Of a DNA stretch of 64,000 bases, positions 7,937 through 17,169 are shown piece by piece (positions within the stretch are counted from its first letter, which is position 1; each line of letters opens with the position of its first letter). Below the pieces are notes generated by a model. The model was not told the DNA's origin, did not search any database, and worked only from the letters and a program-made list of their open reading frames with translations. Both the position numbers and the translations under genes were made by a program. The DNA is from JAMXLO01 sp963818775 (GTDB lineage Bacteria; Pseudomonadota; Alphaproteobacteria; Acetobacterales; Acetobacteraceae), in contig CAWFUF010000022.1 of the NCBI GenBank assembly GCA_963818775.1, positions 104,735 to 168,734 on the forward strand, in the 5' to 3' direction.

Positions 7937-9645
7937 GTGGCTGCCGCGTCGAGGGTGCCGTCGGGCGCGACAACTACATGGTAAAGCTCGCGGGCGTTTT
8001 CCGCTGAAACAAGTCCGTCACGCACGTCTCGCGCCACCAGCGCGGGGTCGCGCGTGGTTGGATCGCCCATGCCAGCGCCACCCGGCAGCTTCAGGATCAG
8101 CCGGTCACCGTCTGGGATCACCTGGAAACCCTTGGTTCGTAACTTCGCTCCGGACTTCAGCGCGACCACGCCGGCGGCGCCGTCCATGCCGCCTTCGCGG
8201 CCTTTCGGAGCGTTGGCGACGCGATCGAACGTGGCGTTGACCGCGAATTCCAGATCGCTCTTTGCTGCAACCTCCATGGTCTGCCCGGTGCCGCCGCGCG
8301 TGCGGCCGGCGCCACCGGAATCGGGACGCAGCTCCTTCACCCAGAACACCACGGGCGCGACGTTCTCGGTGGCCTCCACGGGCATGGTGCGCACCCCTGA
8401 GGGAAAGGCCGTGGCGTTCAATCCATCCTGCGTCGGACGCCCGCCGGTGCCGCCGGAGTTGAAAGTGATGATCTCGAAATCCGGTATCACCGGACGATTG
8501 CCCCGCGCCTGACCCGACACCGATGAGCCGCCGCGCAACGGCATGTTCCACAGCGCAGATGCGCCTTCTGCCATGACGCGTTCGGGTACCGCCTGATGCA
8601 GGCAGCCCATCATCAGGTCCGGCAACAGGTGGCCGATCACGTGGCGCACTGACACGGGATAGGGATGCGGCGCATTGAGGATGCAGCCCTCGGGAATTTT
8701 CATGCGGAACGGTGCGAGGCTCGCCCAGTTGTTGGGAATCTCCGGCGCGACCACGCACTTGATGCCGAAGCAGGAATAGGCGCGGCAATAGGCGGGCGGC
8801 ACGTTGATGCCGCGCGAGGCGAGGCCGGATGTGCCTGCGTAATCCACTTCGATGCCATCATCCAGGATGGTCATCGCCGCCTTCAGCGTGACCGGCTCCT
8901 CATAGCCATCGGAGCGGATCTCGGCGTGATACGTGCCGTGCGGCAGGCGGGCTATCTCGGCGATTGTAGCGCGATGAGAGCTGTCGAAGATGAAACCGGC
9001 CAGAGGGTCGAGACTGTCCATCTCAAATTCGTCCATCATCTCGACGAGGCGATGCACGCCGGCGTCGTTGCACGCGCACAGCGAGTAGATGTCGCCTTCC
9101 AGTTCGACAGGAAGTCGCGAACCGGCGCGAACGAAGTCGAAGAAGGTCTCGTTCGGGCGCCCCTGGTCGAAGCACTTGATGATCGGGATGTACATGCCTT
9201 CCTCGAACACCGAGCGGCCTTCGGGGCCCATGCCGAGACCACCCACGTCGATCACGTGCGCGGTGTTGGCGAACAGCCCGACGATGCGACCGTTGTGAAA
9301 GGCTGGGGTGACTACGGTGAGGTCGTGAAGATGGCCGGTGCCGAGCCAGGGGTCGTTGGTGATGTAGTGATCGCCGTGACTCATGGTGTCGGCTGGGTAT
9401 TTGCGCAGGAAGTGGCCGACGCTCTCGGCCATGGAGTTGACGTGACCTGGCGTGCCGGTGACCGCCTGCGCCATCATGCGACCGTGCAAATCGAAGATGC
9501 CGGCGGACAAGTCGCCGGCCTCGCGCACCGTGGTGGAGAACGCGGTGCGGATCATGGTTTGGGCCTGTTCTTCCACCACGGCGATCAGCCGGTTCCACAT
9601 GATCTGGCGGTGGATCTGCGCAAGCGTGTTGGTCTCGTGCGCCAT
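7888..9645 (-). CDS. hyuB: Hydantoinase/oxoprolinase subunit B (HyuB)
   Basis: This 585-residue protein matches N-methylhydantoinase B: REAGDLSAGIFD, GTPGHVNSM, GDHYITNDPWLGTGHLHDL, FNSGGTGGRP and GGAGRTRGGTG are family blocks. Together with HyuA it forms an ATP-dependent cyclic amidase acting on hydantoins, 5-oxoproline or related compounds; the substrate cannot be deduced. The ATG at 9645 overlaps the hyuA stop in an ATGA arrangement, which implies translational coupling; an upstream extension inside hyuA is a shadow. The final residues (VIASSGATKQSRSQ) are encoded by a dispersed repeat, so the natural end was probably a few codons earlier. Confidence 0.92.
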   Translation of the reverse strand: MAHETNTLAQIHRQIMWNRLIAVVEEQAQTMIRTAFSTTVREAGDLSAGIFDLHGRMMAQAVTGTPGHVNSMAESVGHFLRKYPADTMSHGDHYITNDPWLGTGHLHDLTVVTPAFHNGRIVGLFANTAHVIDVGGLGMGPEGRSVFEEGMYIPIIKCFDQGRPNETFFDFVRAGSRLPVELEGDIYSLCACNDAGVHRLVEMMDEFEMDSLDPLAGFIFDSSHRATIAEIARLPHGTYHAEIRSDGYEEPVTLKAAMTILDDGIEVDYAGTSGLASRGINVPPAYCRAYSCFGIKCVVAPEIPNNWASLAPFRMKIPEGCILNAPHPYPVSVRHVIGHLLPDLMMGCLHQAVPERVMAEGASALWNMPLRGGSSVSGQARGNRPVIPDFEIITFNSGGTGGRPTQDGLNATAFPSGVRTMPVEATENVAPVVFWVKELRPDSGGAGRTRGGTGQTMEVAAKSDLEFAVNATFDRVANAPKGREGGMDGAAGVVALKSGAKLRTKGFQVIPDGDRLILKLPGGAGMGDPTTRDPALVARDVRDGLVSAENARELYHVVVAPDGTLDAAATAVIASSGATKQSRSQ

Positions 9646-11732
9646 CAGGCGTTCTCCTGCGTCAGTTCGATGTAGCCAAGGCCGTTGACCGTGGCGTTCC
9701 ACCCGCGGCTGACCAATGTCGAGGTTTCGTCCTCGGCGATGATCGCCGGGCCATCGATGCGTACTCCAGGTGCGAGCGAAGCGCGGTCGTGCACCCGCCA
9801 TGGCGAGACTTCGCCGGTCGTCGTGTCGCGCACGAGCTGTGTCCGCGAGGGGTTTGCGTCCAGTGCGGACACGGCATAGTCGCCGGGGACCGGAGTGCCA
9901 AGATCGTCCTGCGGGACCGTCGCCACGACCACGGCGTAGCTCATGATCTCGACGTCGGAACCGGGCACCGGGCGATCATAGAAGCGCGTATATTCGACGT
10001 CATAGGCAGCGCGTATCTGCGGCACGTCGTCTGCGCCGAGCGGACGCGCGGGCAGCGGGACGGGAATTTCGTGGCCCTGGCCGACGTAGCGCATATAGGC
10101 GATGCGGCTCTGGGTAACCGGCGCGCCGAAGCTTCCTTGTGCGACGACCTCCATCGCCTCGGCTTCCATGTCGACGAGGAGCGCGTTCACCGCGACAACG
10201 TCGAAGCTGGAAAATCGCTGGTAAAGACTGCGAACAACCTCGTAACCCACTGGCGCACGCAGGAAACCGATGGCACTCCCAACGCCTGCGCCCGACGGCA
10301 CAAGCACATGCCTGATGCCGACCTTCTCCGCGACGCGACACGCGTGCACCGGGCCGGCGCCACCGAAGGCGATCAGCGTGCGCCCCTCATAGGTCTTGCC
10401 TGACTCGATGGCATGGACGCGCGCGGCGTTGGCCATGTTCTCGTCCACCATCTCGATGACGCCGAGTGCTGCCATCTCCGCGGTGAGCCCAAGCTTGCCC
10501 GCGACATGCGATGTCAGCGCATCATGGGCCGCCGCGGCATCCAGATGCATCGTGCCACCTGCGAAGCGCGCGGCGTCGTAGCGGCCGAGTGCGAGGTTGG
10601 CGTCGGTCACCGCGGGTTCCGTGCCGCCGCGGCCATAGCACGCGGGACCGGGATCGGCGCCGGCACTTTCCGGCCCCACCGCGATGCGACCCATCGTGTC
10701 GACATGCGCGATCGAACCGCCGCCGGCGCCGATCTCCACCATCTCGATCACCGGAATCCGCAGCGGCAGACCGGAACCTTTGCGAAACCGCCCAACGCGC
10801 GCGATCTCGAATGCGCGTGACGTTTGCGGTTTGCCGTCATCGATCAGGCAGATCTTCGCGGTGGTGCCGCCCATGTCGAACGACAGGACGTTGGAGATAC
10901 CGCATTGCCGCGCGATGGTGGCGGAGAAGATAGCGCCGCCCGCGGGACCGCTCTCCACCAGGCGGATGGGGAAACGGCACGCGGTCTCGATCGTGGTCAG
11001 GCCACCACCTGATAGCATGAGGAACACTGGCCCGCTTATCCCGACAACTCGCAGCCCGTCCGCCAGTTCGCGCAGATAGCGTGCCATGAGTGGCTGCACG
11101 TAAGCGTTCGCGACGGTGGTGGAGAAGCGTTCCCACTCGCGCATCTCCGGCGAGACCTCGCTGGACAGCGATATCGGAATGTCGGGCAACGCCTCCGCCA
11201 GGATGTCGCGCGCGCGGCGCTCGTGCGTCGGATTGACGAAGGCGTGCAGGAATCCGATGGCGACGCTTTCGACGCGCTCCCGTTGCAGGGACGGCACGAG
11301 CGCACGGACCGCATCGACATCGAGTGGCAGGAGCACGTTGCCTTCGTTGTCCAGCCGCTCGGGAACGGGAAGCCGCAGATAACGAGGCACCAAGGGCTCG
11401 GGGAGCACGATGTTGAGGTCATACTGGTCGTAGCGGCTTTCGTTCCCCATCGCTATCACGTCGCGAAATCCCCGCGTGGTGATAAGCGCCGTGCGTGCGC
11501 CCTTGCGTTCGATCACCGCATTGGTGGCGAGCGTGGTACCGTGGATCACGATGCCGATGTCCGCGGGCGAAACACCGGAGGTCAGCAGTATGTCGCGTAC
11601 GCCGGACAACACGCCCTGTTCCGGCGCGGCTTGTGTGGTGAGGACCTTGATGGTGGAGCGCGTGCCGTCATGCTCAAGTGCAAGGTCGGTGAAGGTGCCG
11701 CCGATATCGACGGCCAGTCGAGCAGAAGGCAT
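9645..11732 (-). CDS. hyuA: Hydantoinase/oxoprolinase subunit A (HyuA), intact copy
   Basis: The 695-residue protein has the full HyuA architecture: an N-terminal DIGGTFTDLAL phosphate-binding motif, GTTLATNAVIERKGA, the central ESGPAGGAIF and SFDMGGTTAKICLIDD blocks, GAGGGSIAHVD, and the C-terminal domain with FGGAGPVHACRVAEK and VPSGAGVGSAIG. It is the ATPase-like subunit partnering HyuB, whose start overlaps this stop. ATG 11732 is used because homology begins with SARLAVDIGG. The truncated copy at 4149 shares long identical stretches, which indicates an older duplication. Upstream, a toxin-antitoxin pair is transcribed divergently. Confidence 0.93.
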   Translation of the reverse strand: MPSARLAVDIGGTFTDLALEHDGTRSTIKVLTTQAAPEQGVLSGVRDILLTSGVSPADIGIVIHGTTLATNAVIERKGARTALITTRGFRDVIAMGNESRYDQYDLNIVLPEPLVPRYLRLPVPERLDNEGNVLLPLDVDAVRALVPSLQRERVESVAIGFLHAFVNPTHERRARDILAEALPDIPISLSSEVSPEMREWERFSTTVANAYVQPLMARYLRELADGLRVVGISGPVFLMLSGGGLTTIETACRFPIRLVESGPAGGAIFSATIARQCGISNVLSFDMGGTTAKICLIDDGKPQTSRAFEIARVGRFRKGSGLPLRIPVIEMVEIGAGGGSIAHVDTMGRIAVGPESAGADPGPACYGRGGTEPAVTDANLALGRYDAARFAGGTMHLDAAAAHDALTSHVAGKLGLTAEMAALGVIEMVDENMANAARVHAIESGKTYEGRTLIAFGGAGPVHACRVAEKVGIRHVLVPSGAGVGSAIGFLRAPVGYEVVRSLYQRFSSFDVVAVNALLVDMEAEAMEVVAQGSFGAPVTQSRIAYMRYVGQGHEIPVPLPARPLGADDVPQIRAAYDVEYTRFYDRPVPGSDVEIMSYAVVVATVPQDDLGTPVPGDYAVSALDANPSRTQLVRDTTTGEVSPWRVHDRASLAPGVRIDGPAIIAEDETSTLVSRGWNATVNGLGYIELTQENA

Positions 11733-11835
11733 CCAGTCCTCTGGCGGATTGTTCGAATACGGCAGTGAACCCGTTCGGCCGTGCCGTGGCAAGCGCAGGA
11801 TTGCGCCGGCTGTGCTATCGTGATATCGGAAATAA

Positions 11836-12087
11836 ATGGCTCAACTTGTGGTTCGCAATCTGGACGACGAGGTGAAGGCAAAGCTGCGCCGCCGTGCCGA
11901 GGCGCATGGGCAGAGCATGGAGGAGGAGGTCCGTGCCATCCTGCGCGACGCGGTGAAGGAGGAGGTTGGTCCGAGAAGCGGGCTTGGAACGCGCATTGCG
12001 GCTCGTTTCGCCGGCATCGGGCTACGCGAGGGTGAGGAGATACCGGAGCTTCGAGGGTACCCCATCGAGCCGCCCACCTTTGACTGA
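11836..12087 (+). CDS. FitA/VapB-type ribbon-helix-helix antitoxin
   Basis: The 83-residue product begins MAQLVVRNLDDEVKAKLRRRA, a ribbon-helix-helix DNA-binding module of the FitA/StbC class, and continues with a helix (SMEEEVRAILRDAV). The C-terminal ~35 residues, rich in acidic and Pro residues, would wrap around the toxin. The stop codon is directly followed by the toxin ATG without a gap, the usual antitoxin-first arrangement. The complex is expected to repress its own promoter in the divergent spacer before hyuA (11733-11835), though no operator palindrome was identified with confidence. Confidence 0.88.
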   Translation: MAQLVVRNLDDEVKAKLRRRAEAHGQSMEEEVRAILRDAVKEEVGPRSGLGTRIAARFAGIGLREGEEIPELRGYPIEPPTFD

Positions 12088-12507
12088 ATGGTCATTTTGG
12101 ATACCAATGTGCTTTCGACGCTGATGCATCAGCGGCCCCCGGCTTCGGTCAGGCAGTGGCTGGACCGTCAGGCCGAGCTGTCAGTTTGGACCACATCAAT
12201 CACTGTTTTCGAGGTGCGCAGTGGCATCGAGGTACTGCCCCAGAGCCGCCGTCGTCGATCACTGGAGATTGAGTTTGAGCGATTGGTCAAGGACGACATT
12301 CAGGGCCGTGTCGTGCCATTCGACACCTCTGCCGCGAATGCCGCGGCGGTGTTGATGGCGGAACGGAGGCGTGCCGGCCGCACAGGTGACCTGCGCGACA
12401 CGATGATCGCCGGCATCGTGATTGCCGGTCACGCAACTCTCGCAACGCATAACACGCGCCACTTTACTGATTTGCCTATACCAGTTGTGGACCCCTGGAG
12501 CGCGTGA
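12088..12507 (+). CDS. PIN-domain toxin (FitB/VapC type)
   Basis: The 139-residue PIN domain opens with VILDTNVLS (Asp5) and carries Glu42 in FEVRSGIE and Asp101/Asp104 in GDLRDTMIAG. These are the acidic residues that bind Mg2+ or Mn2+ for ribonuclease activity. The end, ATHNTRHF followed by DPW, is typical of FitB-like proteins. The ATG abuts the antitoxin stop. The gene converges on the oxidoreductase gene, whose stop is only 4 bases away. RNA target is unknown. Confidence 0.9.
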   Translation: MVILDTNVLSTLMHQRPPASVRQWLDRQAELSVWTTSITVFEVRSGIEVLPQSRRRRSLEIEFERLVKDDIQGRVVPFDTSAANAAAVLMAERRRAGRTGDLRDTMIAGIVIAGHATLATHNTRHFTDLPIPVVDPWSA

Positions 12508-12511
12508 CCCC

Positions 12512-13645
12512 TCAATACACCACGCTCTCCCACATCGGGCGATTGTCGCGCACGCGCTCATAGCCGAGCGGGGTGAGATCGAGGGTACGGTAGCTGCCGA
12601 AGCGGATCAGTTCGGCGACGGCGCGGCCGGTGGCGGGACCATGTTGCACGCCGTGGCCAGAGAACCCCGATGCGACGATAAGATTGGGAATGTCCGGAAA
12701 GGGCCCTATCACAGCGTTGTGGTCGAGCAGACACATGTCGTAGTGGCCCGCCCAGGCCCGCTGCAATCGCAACTGCTCCAGGGCAGGAATGCGCTGCGCC
12801 AGTAGCGGCCAGAGAGGGTCTTCCAGCAGTTCGAGATCAGGATCGAAGTTGCCTTCTGGGTCTTGATCGGAACCGGCTGGCGGCGAGATGCCGCAGATGA
12901 ATCCGTCGCCCTCTGGGCGGATCCACATGCCCGACGTATCGAACACGAGCGGCATGGCGGCCCCGTCGAGCGGCGCGCGGATCATGAAGACTGTGCGCTT
13001 GCGCGGCTCGACCGGAAGCGCAATGCCGGCGAGCGAGGCGATGCGACCGGAGGCGGGGCCGGCAGCGATCACCACGTGGTCCGCTGTCATACGCTCGCCG
13101 TTCGCAGTGCGCACAGCGGTGGCGCGGCCTGCGACGACATCGAGCGCCACAGCCTCGTCATGGCTGTGGCGTGCGCCACGCGCGATTGCGTCGGCGCGGA
13201 CTGCGCGCAGCAGACTGTAGGCGTCGAACCACCCCTCGTGCTTCAGACCCAGCGTGGCACAGGCCAGACCCTCCGTGTTCAGCCACGGGAAATGCGCAGC
13301 GAGCCTGTCGGCATCGAACACCGCGACGTCGGCACCTTCGGCCAGTTGCATATCTCGGTTGGCTCGCAGCGTTGCCTCGCCGTCGGGGCCGGCCAGAACG
13401 AGATAGGCGCGGCGGACGAGACCGACGCGCTGGGCCATTGCCTCGAGAAACGCAGCGCCGAACAGCGACATCCGCACGTTGAGCGGCAGCGAGAACTGAG
13501 TGCGGATCGAGGCGGCGGACAGCGTTGTGGACGCGAACTGATAGGTCGGGTCCTTCTCCAGCACGATGACCTCGCCATGGCCGGCCAGGAAATACGCCGT
13601 GCAGGAGCCGACGATGCCGCCGCCGATGATTATGGTGCGAGACAT
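12512..13645 (-). CDS. FAD-dependent oxidoreductase of the DAO family
   Basis: This 377-residue protein begins TIIIGGGIVGSCTAYFLA, a dinucleotide-binding GxGxxG fold with a following LEKD acidic end for FAD. It has the mid-chain DHVVIAAGP and the C-terminal VIGPFPDIPNLIVASGFSGHG block of the D-amino acid oxidase/sarcosine oxidase/glycine oxidase family. It would oxidise an amine or amino acid, feeding electrons to FAD. ATG 13645 is chosen because homology starts there; the longer open frame upstream overlaps the divergent dehydrogenase. No membrane segment or signal is evident. Confidence 0.87.
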   Translation of the reverse strand: MSRTIIIGGGIVGSCTAYFLAGHGEVIVLEKDPTYQFASTTLSAASIRTQFSLPLNVRMSLFGAAFLEAMAQRVGLVRRAYLVLAGPDGEATLRANRDMQLAEGADVAVFDADRLAAHFPWLNTEGLACATLGLKHEGWFDAYSLLRAVRADAIARGARHSHDEAVALDVVAGRATAVRTANGERMTADHVVIAAGPASGRIASLAGIALPVEPRKRTVFMIRAPLDGAAMPLVFDTSGMWIRPEGDGFICGISPPAGSDQDPEGNFDPDLELLEDPLWPLLAQRIPALEQLRLQRAWAGHYDMCLLDHNAVIGPFPDIPNLIVASGFSGHGVQHGPATGRAVAELIRFGSYRTLDLTPLGYERVRDNRPMWESVVY

Positions 13646-13724
13646 GGTCCCACCCTGACGCGCGGCTGGCCCATTCGCAACCCATCGGCCTGGCGATAAG
13701 ATGCAGCAAAATGGGGAGCTACTG

Positions 13725-14693
13725 ATGCCAACACGCCTGATATTCGCTGCTCTGATGCCGCACGATGTCGTGGTGCGGGCGCGGGACGAGTTCGACGCGC
13801 TCGTGGTGGATGGCAAGGACGACATGACGGCAGAGGAGGTGATAGAGGCTGCCACTGCACACCGTGCCGATGCGATCATGTTTACCAATACGCTGCCGCT
13901 GACCGCGGACGCGATTGCAAGGCTGCCCGCGAGTGTTCGTGTGGGCGCAACCAGCAGCGTCGGCTACGATCATATTGACGTGGCGGCGGCGAAGTCTAGC
14001 GGTCTGATTGTGACCAACACGCCCGGCGTGCTGACCGAGTGCACCGCGGATTTCGCCTTCATGATGCTGCTGGCGGCGGCGCGTCGGGCTTATGAATACG
14101 ACAAGATCATGCGGGCCGGATGGCGCTATCGTATCGGCCAGGGCGATCTTCTGGGCGTTCGCGTGACCGGCAAAACGCTCGGCATTCTGGGGATGGGCCG
14201 CATCGGACGGGCGATGGCGCAGCGGGCGCGCGGCTTCGACATGACCGTCCTGTATCATTCGCGCAACCGGCTGCCGCCGGAGCAGGAACAAGGCGCGCGC
14301 TATTTCGCTTCGTTTCATGCGATGCTGCCGCACTGCGACTTCCTGTCGTTGCACGCGCCGGCCGGTCCGGCGACCGACAAGATTGTGAACGCGGAGTCAC
14401 TGGCGAAGCTGAAGCGCGGTGCGGTGCTGGTGAACGTCTCGCGCGGTGGGCTGGTGGATGAGGATGCGCTGCTCGATGCGCTGACGTTGGGTCAGTTGTT
14501 TGCCGCGGGGCTCGACGTGTTCCGATCCGAACCCGACTTCGACATGCGCTTTACCGCGTTGGACAATGTGATCCTGTCGCCGCACATCGGCAGCGGCTCG
14601 GTGGAGACGCGCAACGCCATGGGCTTTCGAGCGCTGGACAACATAGCGGCGGTGCTGGCGGGGAGGGGGCCGATCGATCCGCTGTGGACGTAA
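13725..14693 (+). CDS. D-isomer-specific 2-hydroxyacid dehydrogenase
   Basis: The 322-residue protein has the NAD(P) motif LGILGMGRIGRAMAQRA near residue 155 and the catalytic triad Arg (NVSRGGLVDEDAL), Glu (FRSEPDFD) and His (LSPHIGSG). It reduces 2-keto acids such as glyoxylate or hydroxypyruvate, or oxidises D-2-hydroxy acids. The ATG at 13725 has GGGGAG about 8 bases upstream; an earlier ATG at 13701 lacks one. The gene is divergent from the DAO-type oxidoreductase and converges with an MmgE/PrpD gene, with a strong hairpin covering its stop codon. Confidence 0.9.
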   Translation: MPTRLIFAALMPHDVVVRARDEFDALVVDGKDDMTAEEVIEAATAHRADAIMFTNTLPLTADAIARLPASVRVGATSSVGYDHIDVAAAKSSGLIVTNTPGVLTECTADFAFMMLLAAARRAYEYDKIMRAGWRYRIGQGDLLGVRVTGKTLGILGMGRIGRAMAQRARGFDMTVLYHSRNRLPPEQEQGARYFASFHAMLPHCDFLSLHAPAGPATDKIVNAESLAKLKRGAVLVNVSRGGLVDEDALLDALTLGQLFAAGLDVFRSEPDFDMRFTALDNVILSPHIGSGSVETRNAMGFRALDNIAAVLAGRGPIDPLWT

Positions 14694-14709
14694 AAGCCCA
14701 CAGCGGATC
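14676..14709. terminator. Perfect 12-bp inverted repeat, likely bidirectional terminator
   Basis: The stem arms are GATCCGCTGTGG (14676-14687) and its exact complement (14698-14709), separated by a 10-base loop that contains the TAA stop of the dehydrogenase and an AAAA run. It sits between two convergent genes, 9 bases from the stop of the minus-strand MmgE/PrpD gene. There is no clear U tract on either side, so termination is inferred from position and stem quality. Confidence 0.6.
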
Positions 14710-14717
14710 TCGCAGCG

Positions 14718-16061
14718 CTATTGCAGCGCGGTTATCTGTCGCGCCGACATCGACTGAATCGCCGAAAGGCGCTTGAACAGCACGTCGGCCGGAATGTCGG
14801 AGGCACCGGCATCCAGGCAATCGGCGAATTTCTCGTAAATCTGTGCCTCGGTCAGGGGACGCGATGCGTGACCGGTGGCGCGCGACACCGGCTCGCCTGC
14901 GATTGTGCTGCCATCGGCGAGTTCGACTGTCACCTGATCCTGAAATGCGGCGCCGGGTAGTTCGGCATCGTATTCCTTTGTGGTGACGATTTCGACCTTG
15001 CGCATCAGCGCCTGTATATCGGGACGCTGGACGAATTCGTCGGTCAGCTCGCGCAGGCCGACACGCTTTGCGATGATGCCGCTGGCCATGGCGAACTCCA
15101 TGCTGAACTTGGCGGCGAGCCCGGTCTCCGGCTGGTGGTTGCGCAGGATCGTGGCGAAATAGTCGCTGATGTTGACGGTGATTTTCTGAACGTCATTCGT
15201 ATTGATCGGAGTCGCGTTCACCAGGTCGATCATGCAGTCAATCGCGCGATGCGTGCAGTAGCAGGTGGGGTATTTCTTGATACCCAACCCCTGAGTCAAA
15301 ATGGCCCAGGTCTCACCAGGCTTCGCCTCGCTGGTGCGGTCCTCGGTGCCGGTGGGCGAGATCGCGTGCAGGAAGCCCTGCGGATGTTCCAGCGCATCGG
15401 TGCTGGCGGTGAAGCCGGCCTCGGCCAGTCGCGCGGCCATGATGCCGGCGTGCGCGGCCTTGCCCGCGTGAAATGGCTTGGTCATTGTGCCGAAATTCGC
15501 CATCAGGCCGGAGCTTTGCGATGCGCCGAGGGCGATCGCCTGCGCTGCCTTGTCGGCATCGAGACGACGTAGAGATGCGCATGCCGCGGCGGCGCCGACC
15601 GCACCGTAGAGCCCAGTCGGGTGCCAGCCTTTCTCATGCAGCAGGCCGGAATCGCGGCAGAACAGTTCTGCCCAGGTCTCGTAGCCTGCAACGTAGGCGA
15701 CGATCATGTCGGCGCCGGTCGAGCCTAGCGTTTCGGCTTCGGCGAGGATTGCCGGAACGAGCACCGTGCTGGGGTGGCCGCGCAGACCGACATCATCGTA
15801 GTCGAGTGCGTGCGCCGCGGTGCCGTTGATCCAGGCGGCTTCCGGTGCGGTGGTCTTCTCCGCGCCGAAGGTCAGCGTGGCGGGTCCATCGGCGGGTGCC
15901 AGGACCTGCTTCATGATGCGCACGCAATCCTCGCGGCGGCCGGCGATCATGGTGCCGATGCAGTCGATGAAGCCGAGACGCGCGATGCGGACCGCATCTT
16001 CCGGCAGCCGGTTGGGCGACAGGTCGGCGACGAATTGGCCGAGGGTTTTGGTCAGGGACAT
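14718..16061 (-). CDS. MmgE/PrpD family protein
   Basis: This 447-residue protein matches the MmgE/PrpD fold: LGFIDCIGTMIAG near the N-terminus, the signature GTAAHALDYDDVG, HPSTVLVPAILAEAE, WHPTGLYGAVGAAAA and AHAGIMAARLAEAGFT. Characterised members dehydrate 2-methylcitrate or isomerise related tricarboxylates and dicarboxylates. ATG 16061 is preceded by a GAGGAG ribosome site. It lies 25 bases downstream of the HMG-CoA-lyase-like gene on the same strand and probably shares its transcript, so both may act on a branched acid or acyl-CoA. The substrate is not assignable. Confidence 0.9.
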   Translation of the reverse strand: MSLTKTLGQFVADLSPNRLPEDAVRIARLGFIDCIGTMIAGRREDCVRIMKQVLAPADGPATLTFGAEKTTAPEAAWINGTAAHALDYDDVGLRGHPSTVLVPAILAEAETLGSTGADMIVAYVAGYETWAELFCRDSGLLHEKGWHPTGLYGAVGAAAACASLRRLDADKAAQAIALGASQSSGLMANFGTMTKPFHAGKAAHAGIMAARLAEAGFTASTDALEHPQGFLHAISPTGTEDRTSEAKPGETWAILTQGLGIKKYPTCYCTHRAIDCMIDLVNATPINTNDVQKITVNISDYFATILRNHQPETGLAAKFSMEFAMASGIIAKRVGLRELTDEFVQRPDIQALMRKVEIVTTKEYDAELPGAAFQDQVTVELADGSTIAGEPVSRATGHASRPLTEAQIYEKFADCLDAGASDIPADVLFKRLSAIQSMSARQITALQ

Positions 16062-16086
16062 GATGTGATGCTCCTCGGGGTGTGTG

Positions 16087-17043
16087 TCAGTTCAGCTTCT
16101 CGCGCAGTGCCTTCAGACTGCCGCCCATTTTTACGGAGCCTGGCAATGGATGGCCTACGATGTCCTCGGCGAGACGCGCAACCTCGATCAGCTTGTCGAG
16201 ATCGATGCCCGTTTCGATACCCATTTCATCGAGCATGAACACAAGGTCCTCGGTGCAGACATTGCCGGCGGCACCCTTGTGCGCGGCGAACGGGCAGCCA
16301 CCCAGGCCGGCGACGGTTGAGTCGAAAATCGAGACACCCATCTCAAGACCGGCATACGCGTTGGCCACGCCCATGCCGCGCGTGTCGTGCAGATGCAGCG
16401 ACAGTGTCAGTTCGGGGAAGCGCTCGCGCACCTTGCCGACCAGTTGCCTGATCGACTTCGGCGTCGCCCAGGCCATCGTGTCGGCGAGCGAGAACACCTG
16501 CGGCTGCACGCCATGCTCGGCCGCGATGTCGAGCAGTTGCTGCATCAGGTCGAGCACGCGCTGGTGCGGGATCTCGCCTTCGAAGTTGCAGCCGAACGCC
16601 GCCATGATGCTGGCACGCTTCAGCGGGATGTTGTGCTGCTTGTACATCTTGATCGTTTCGTGCGCCTGCTGGATGTTGTCCTCCATCGAGCGCTGCTGGT
16701 TGCGCGCGAGGAAAGTTGGCGACGCGGTCAGCGAGAACGAGCCTTCGATGTCGAGCCGGTTGGTCGCCATTGCACGCTGCAACCCCTTCAGGTTGAGCCA
16801 CAGTGCGGTGTAGTGGATGCCCGGCTTACGCTCATAGCGCTGTACGACCTCGTCGGCGTCAGCCCACCCTGGCACGCGGTTTGGGTTGACGAAGGACGCG
16901 ACCTGGATGTGATTCAGGCCGGTTTCCGATAGCGCGTCGATCAGTTCGATCTTGCGGTCGGTAGCGATCGGGCCCTTCTCGAACTGGAATCCCTCACGCG
17001 GACCTTCCTCGTTGATCTGCACATGTTTGGGAATATCGGACAT
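16087..17043 (-). CDS. HMG-CoA lyase-like TIM-barrel lyase
   Basis: The 318-residue protein has the N-terminal EEGPREGFQFE, the HLHDTRG metal-binding His pair and the HMG-CoA lyase active-site block STVAGLGGCPFA with its Cys, followed by GAAGNVCTEDLV. It should cleave a 3-hydroxy-3-methyl acyl-CoA or analogous citramalyl substrate in the cytoplasm. ATG 17043 matches the expected N-terminus; an ATG ten codons upstream is possible. It is the first gene of a pair with MmgE/PrpD and is divergent from the isocitrate-lyase-family gene. Confidence 0.88.
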   Translation of the reverse strand: MSDIPKHVQINEEGPREGFQFEKGPIATDRKIELIDALSETGLNHIQVASFVNPNRVPGWADADEVVQRYERKPGIHYTALWLNLKGLQRAMATNRLDIEGSFSLTASPTFLARNQQRSMEDNIQQAHETIKMYKQHNIPLKRASIMAAFGCNFEGEIPHQRVLDLMQQLLDIAAEHGVQPQVFSLADTMAWATPKSIRQLVGKVRERFPELTLSLHLHDTRGMGVANAYAGLEMGVSIFDSTVAGLGGCPFAAHKGAAGNVCTEDLVFMLDEMGIETGIDLDKLIEVARLAEDIVGHPLPGSVKMGGSLKALREKLN

Positions 17044-17169
17044 CCGGGCGCTCCTCATCACGGTGAATGCCATTCAAGACCTGCGCGGGCCGAATGCCAA
17101 GGTCGCCGCCCTGGACCGGTCAGGCGAAGCGCCTCTACCATCGTGCCGTGCGATACGATGGAGGAACCG

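Noticed and set aside
8665..9675. 336-codon plus-strand frame antisense to hyuB
   Set aside because: Composition and lack of motifs mark it as a shadow of hyuB.
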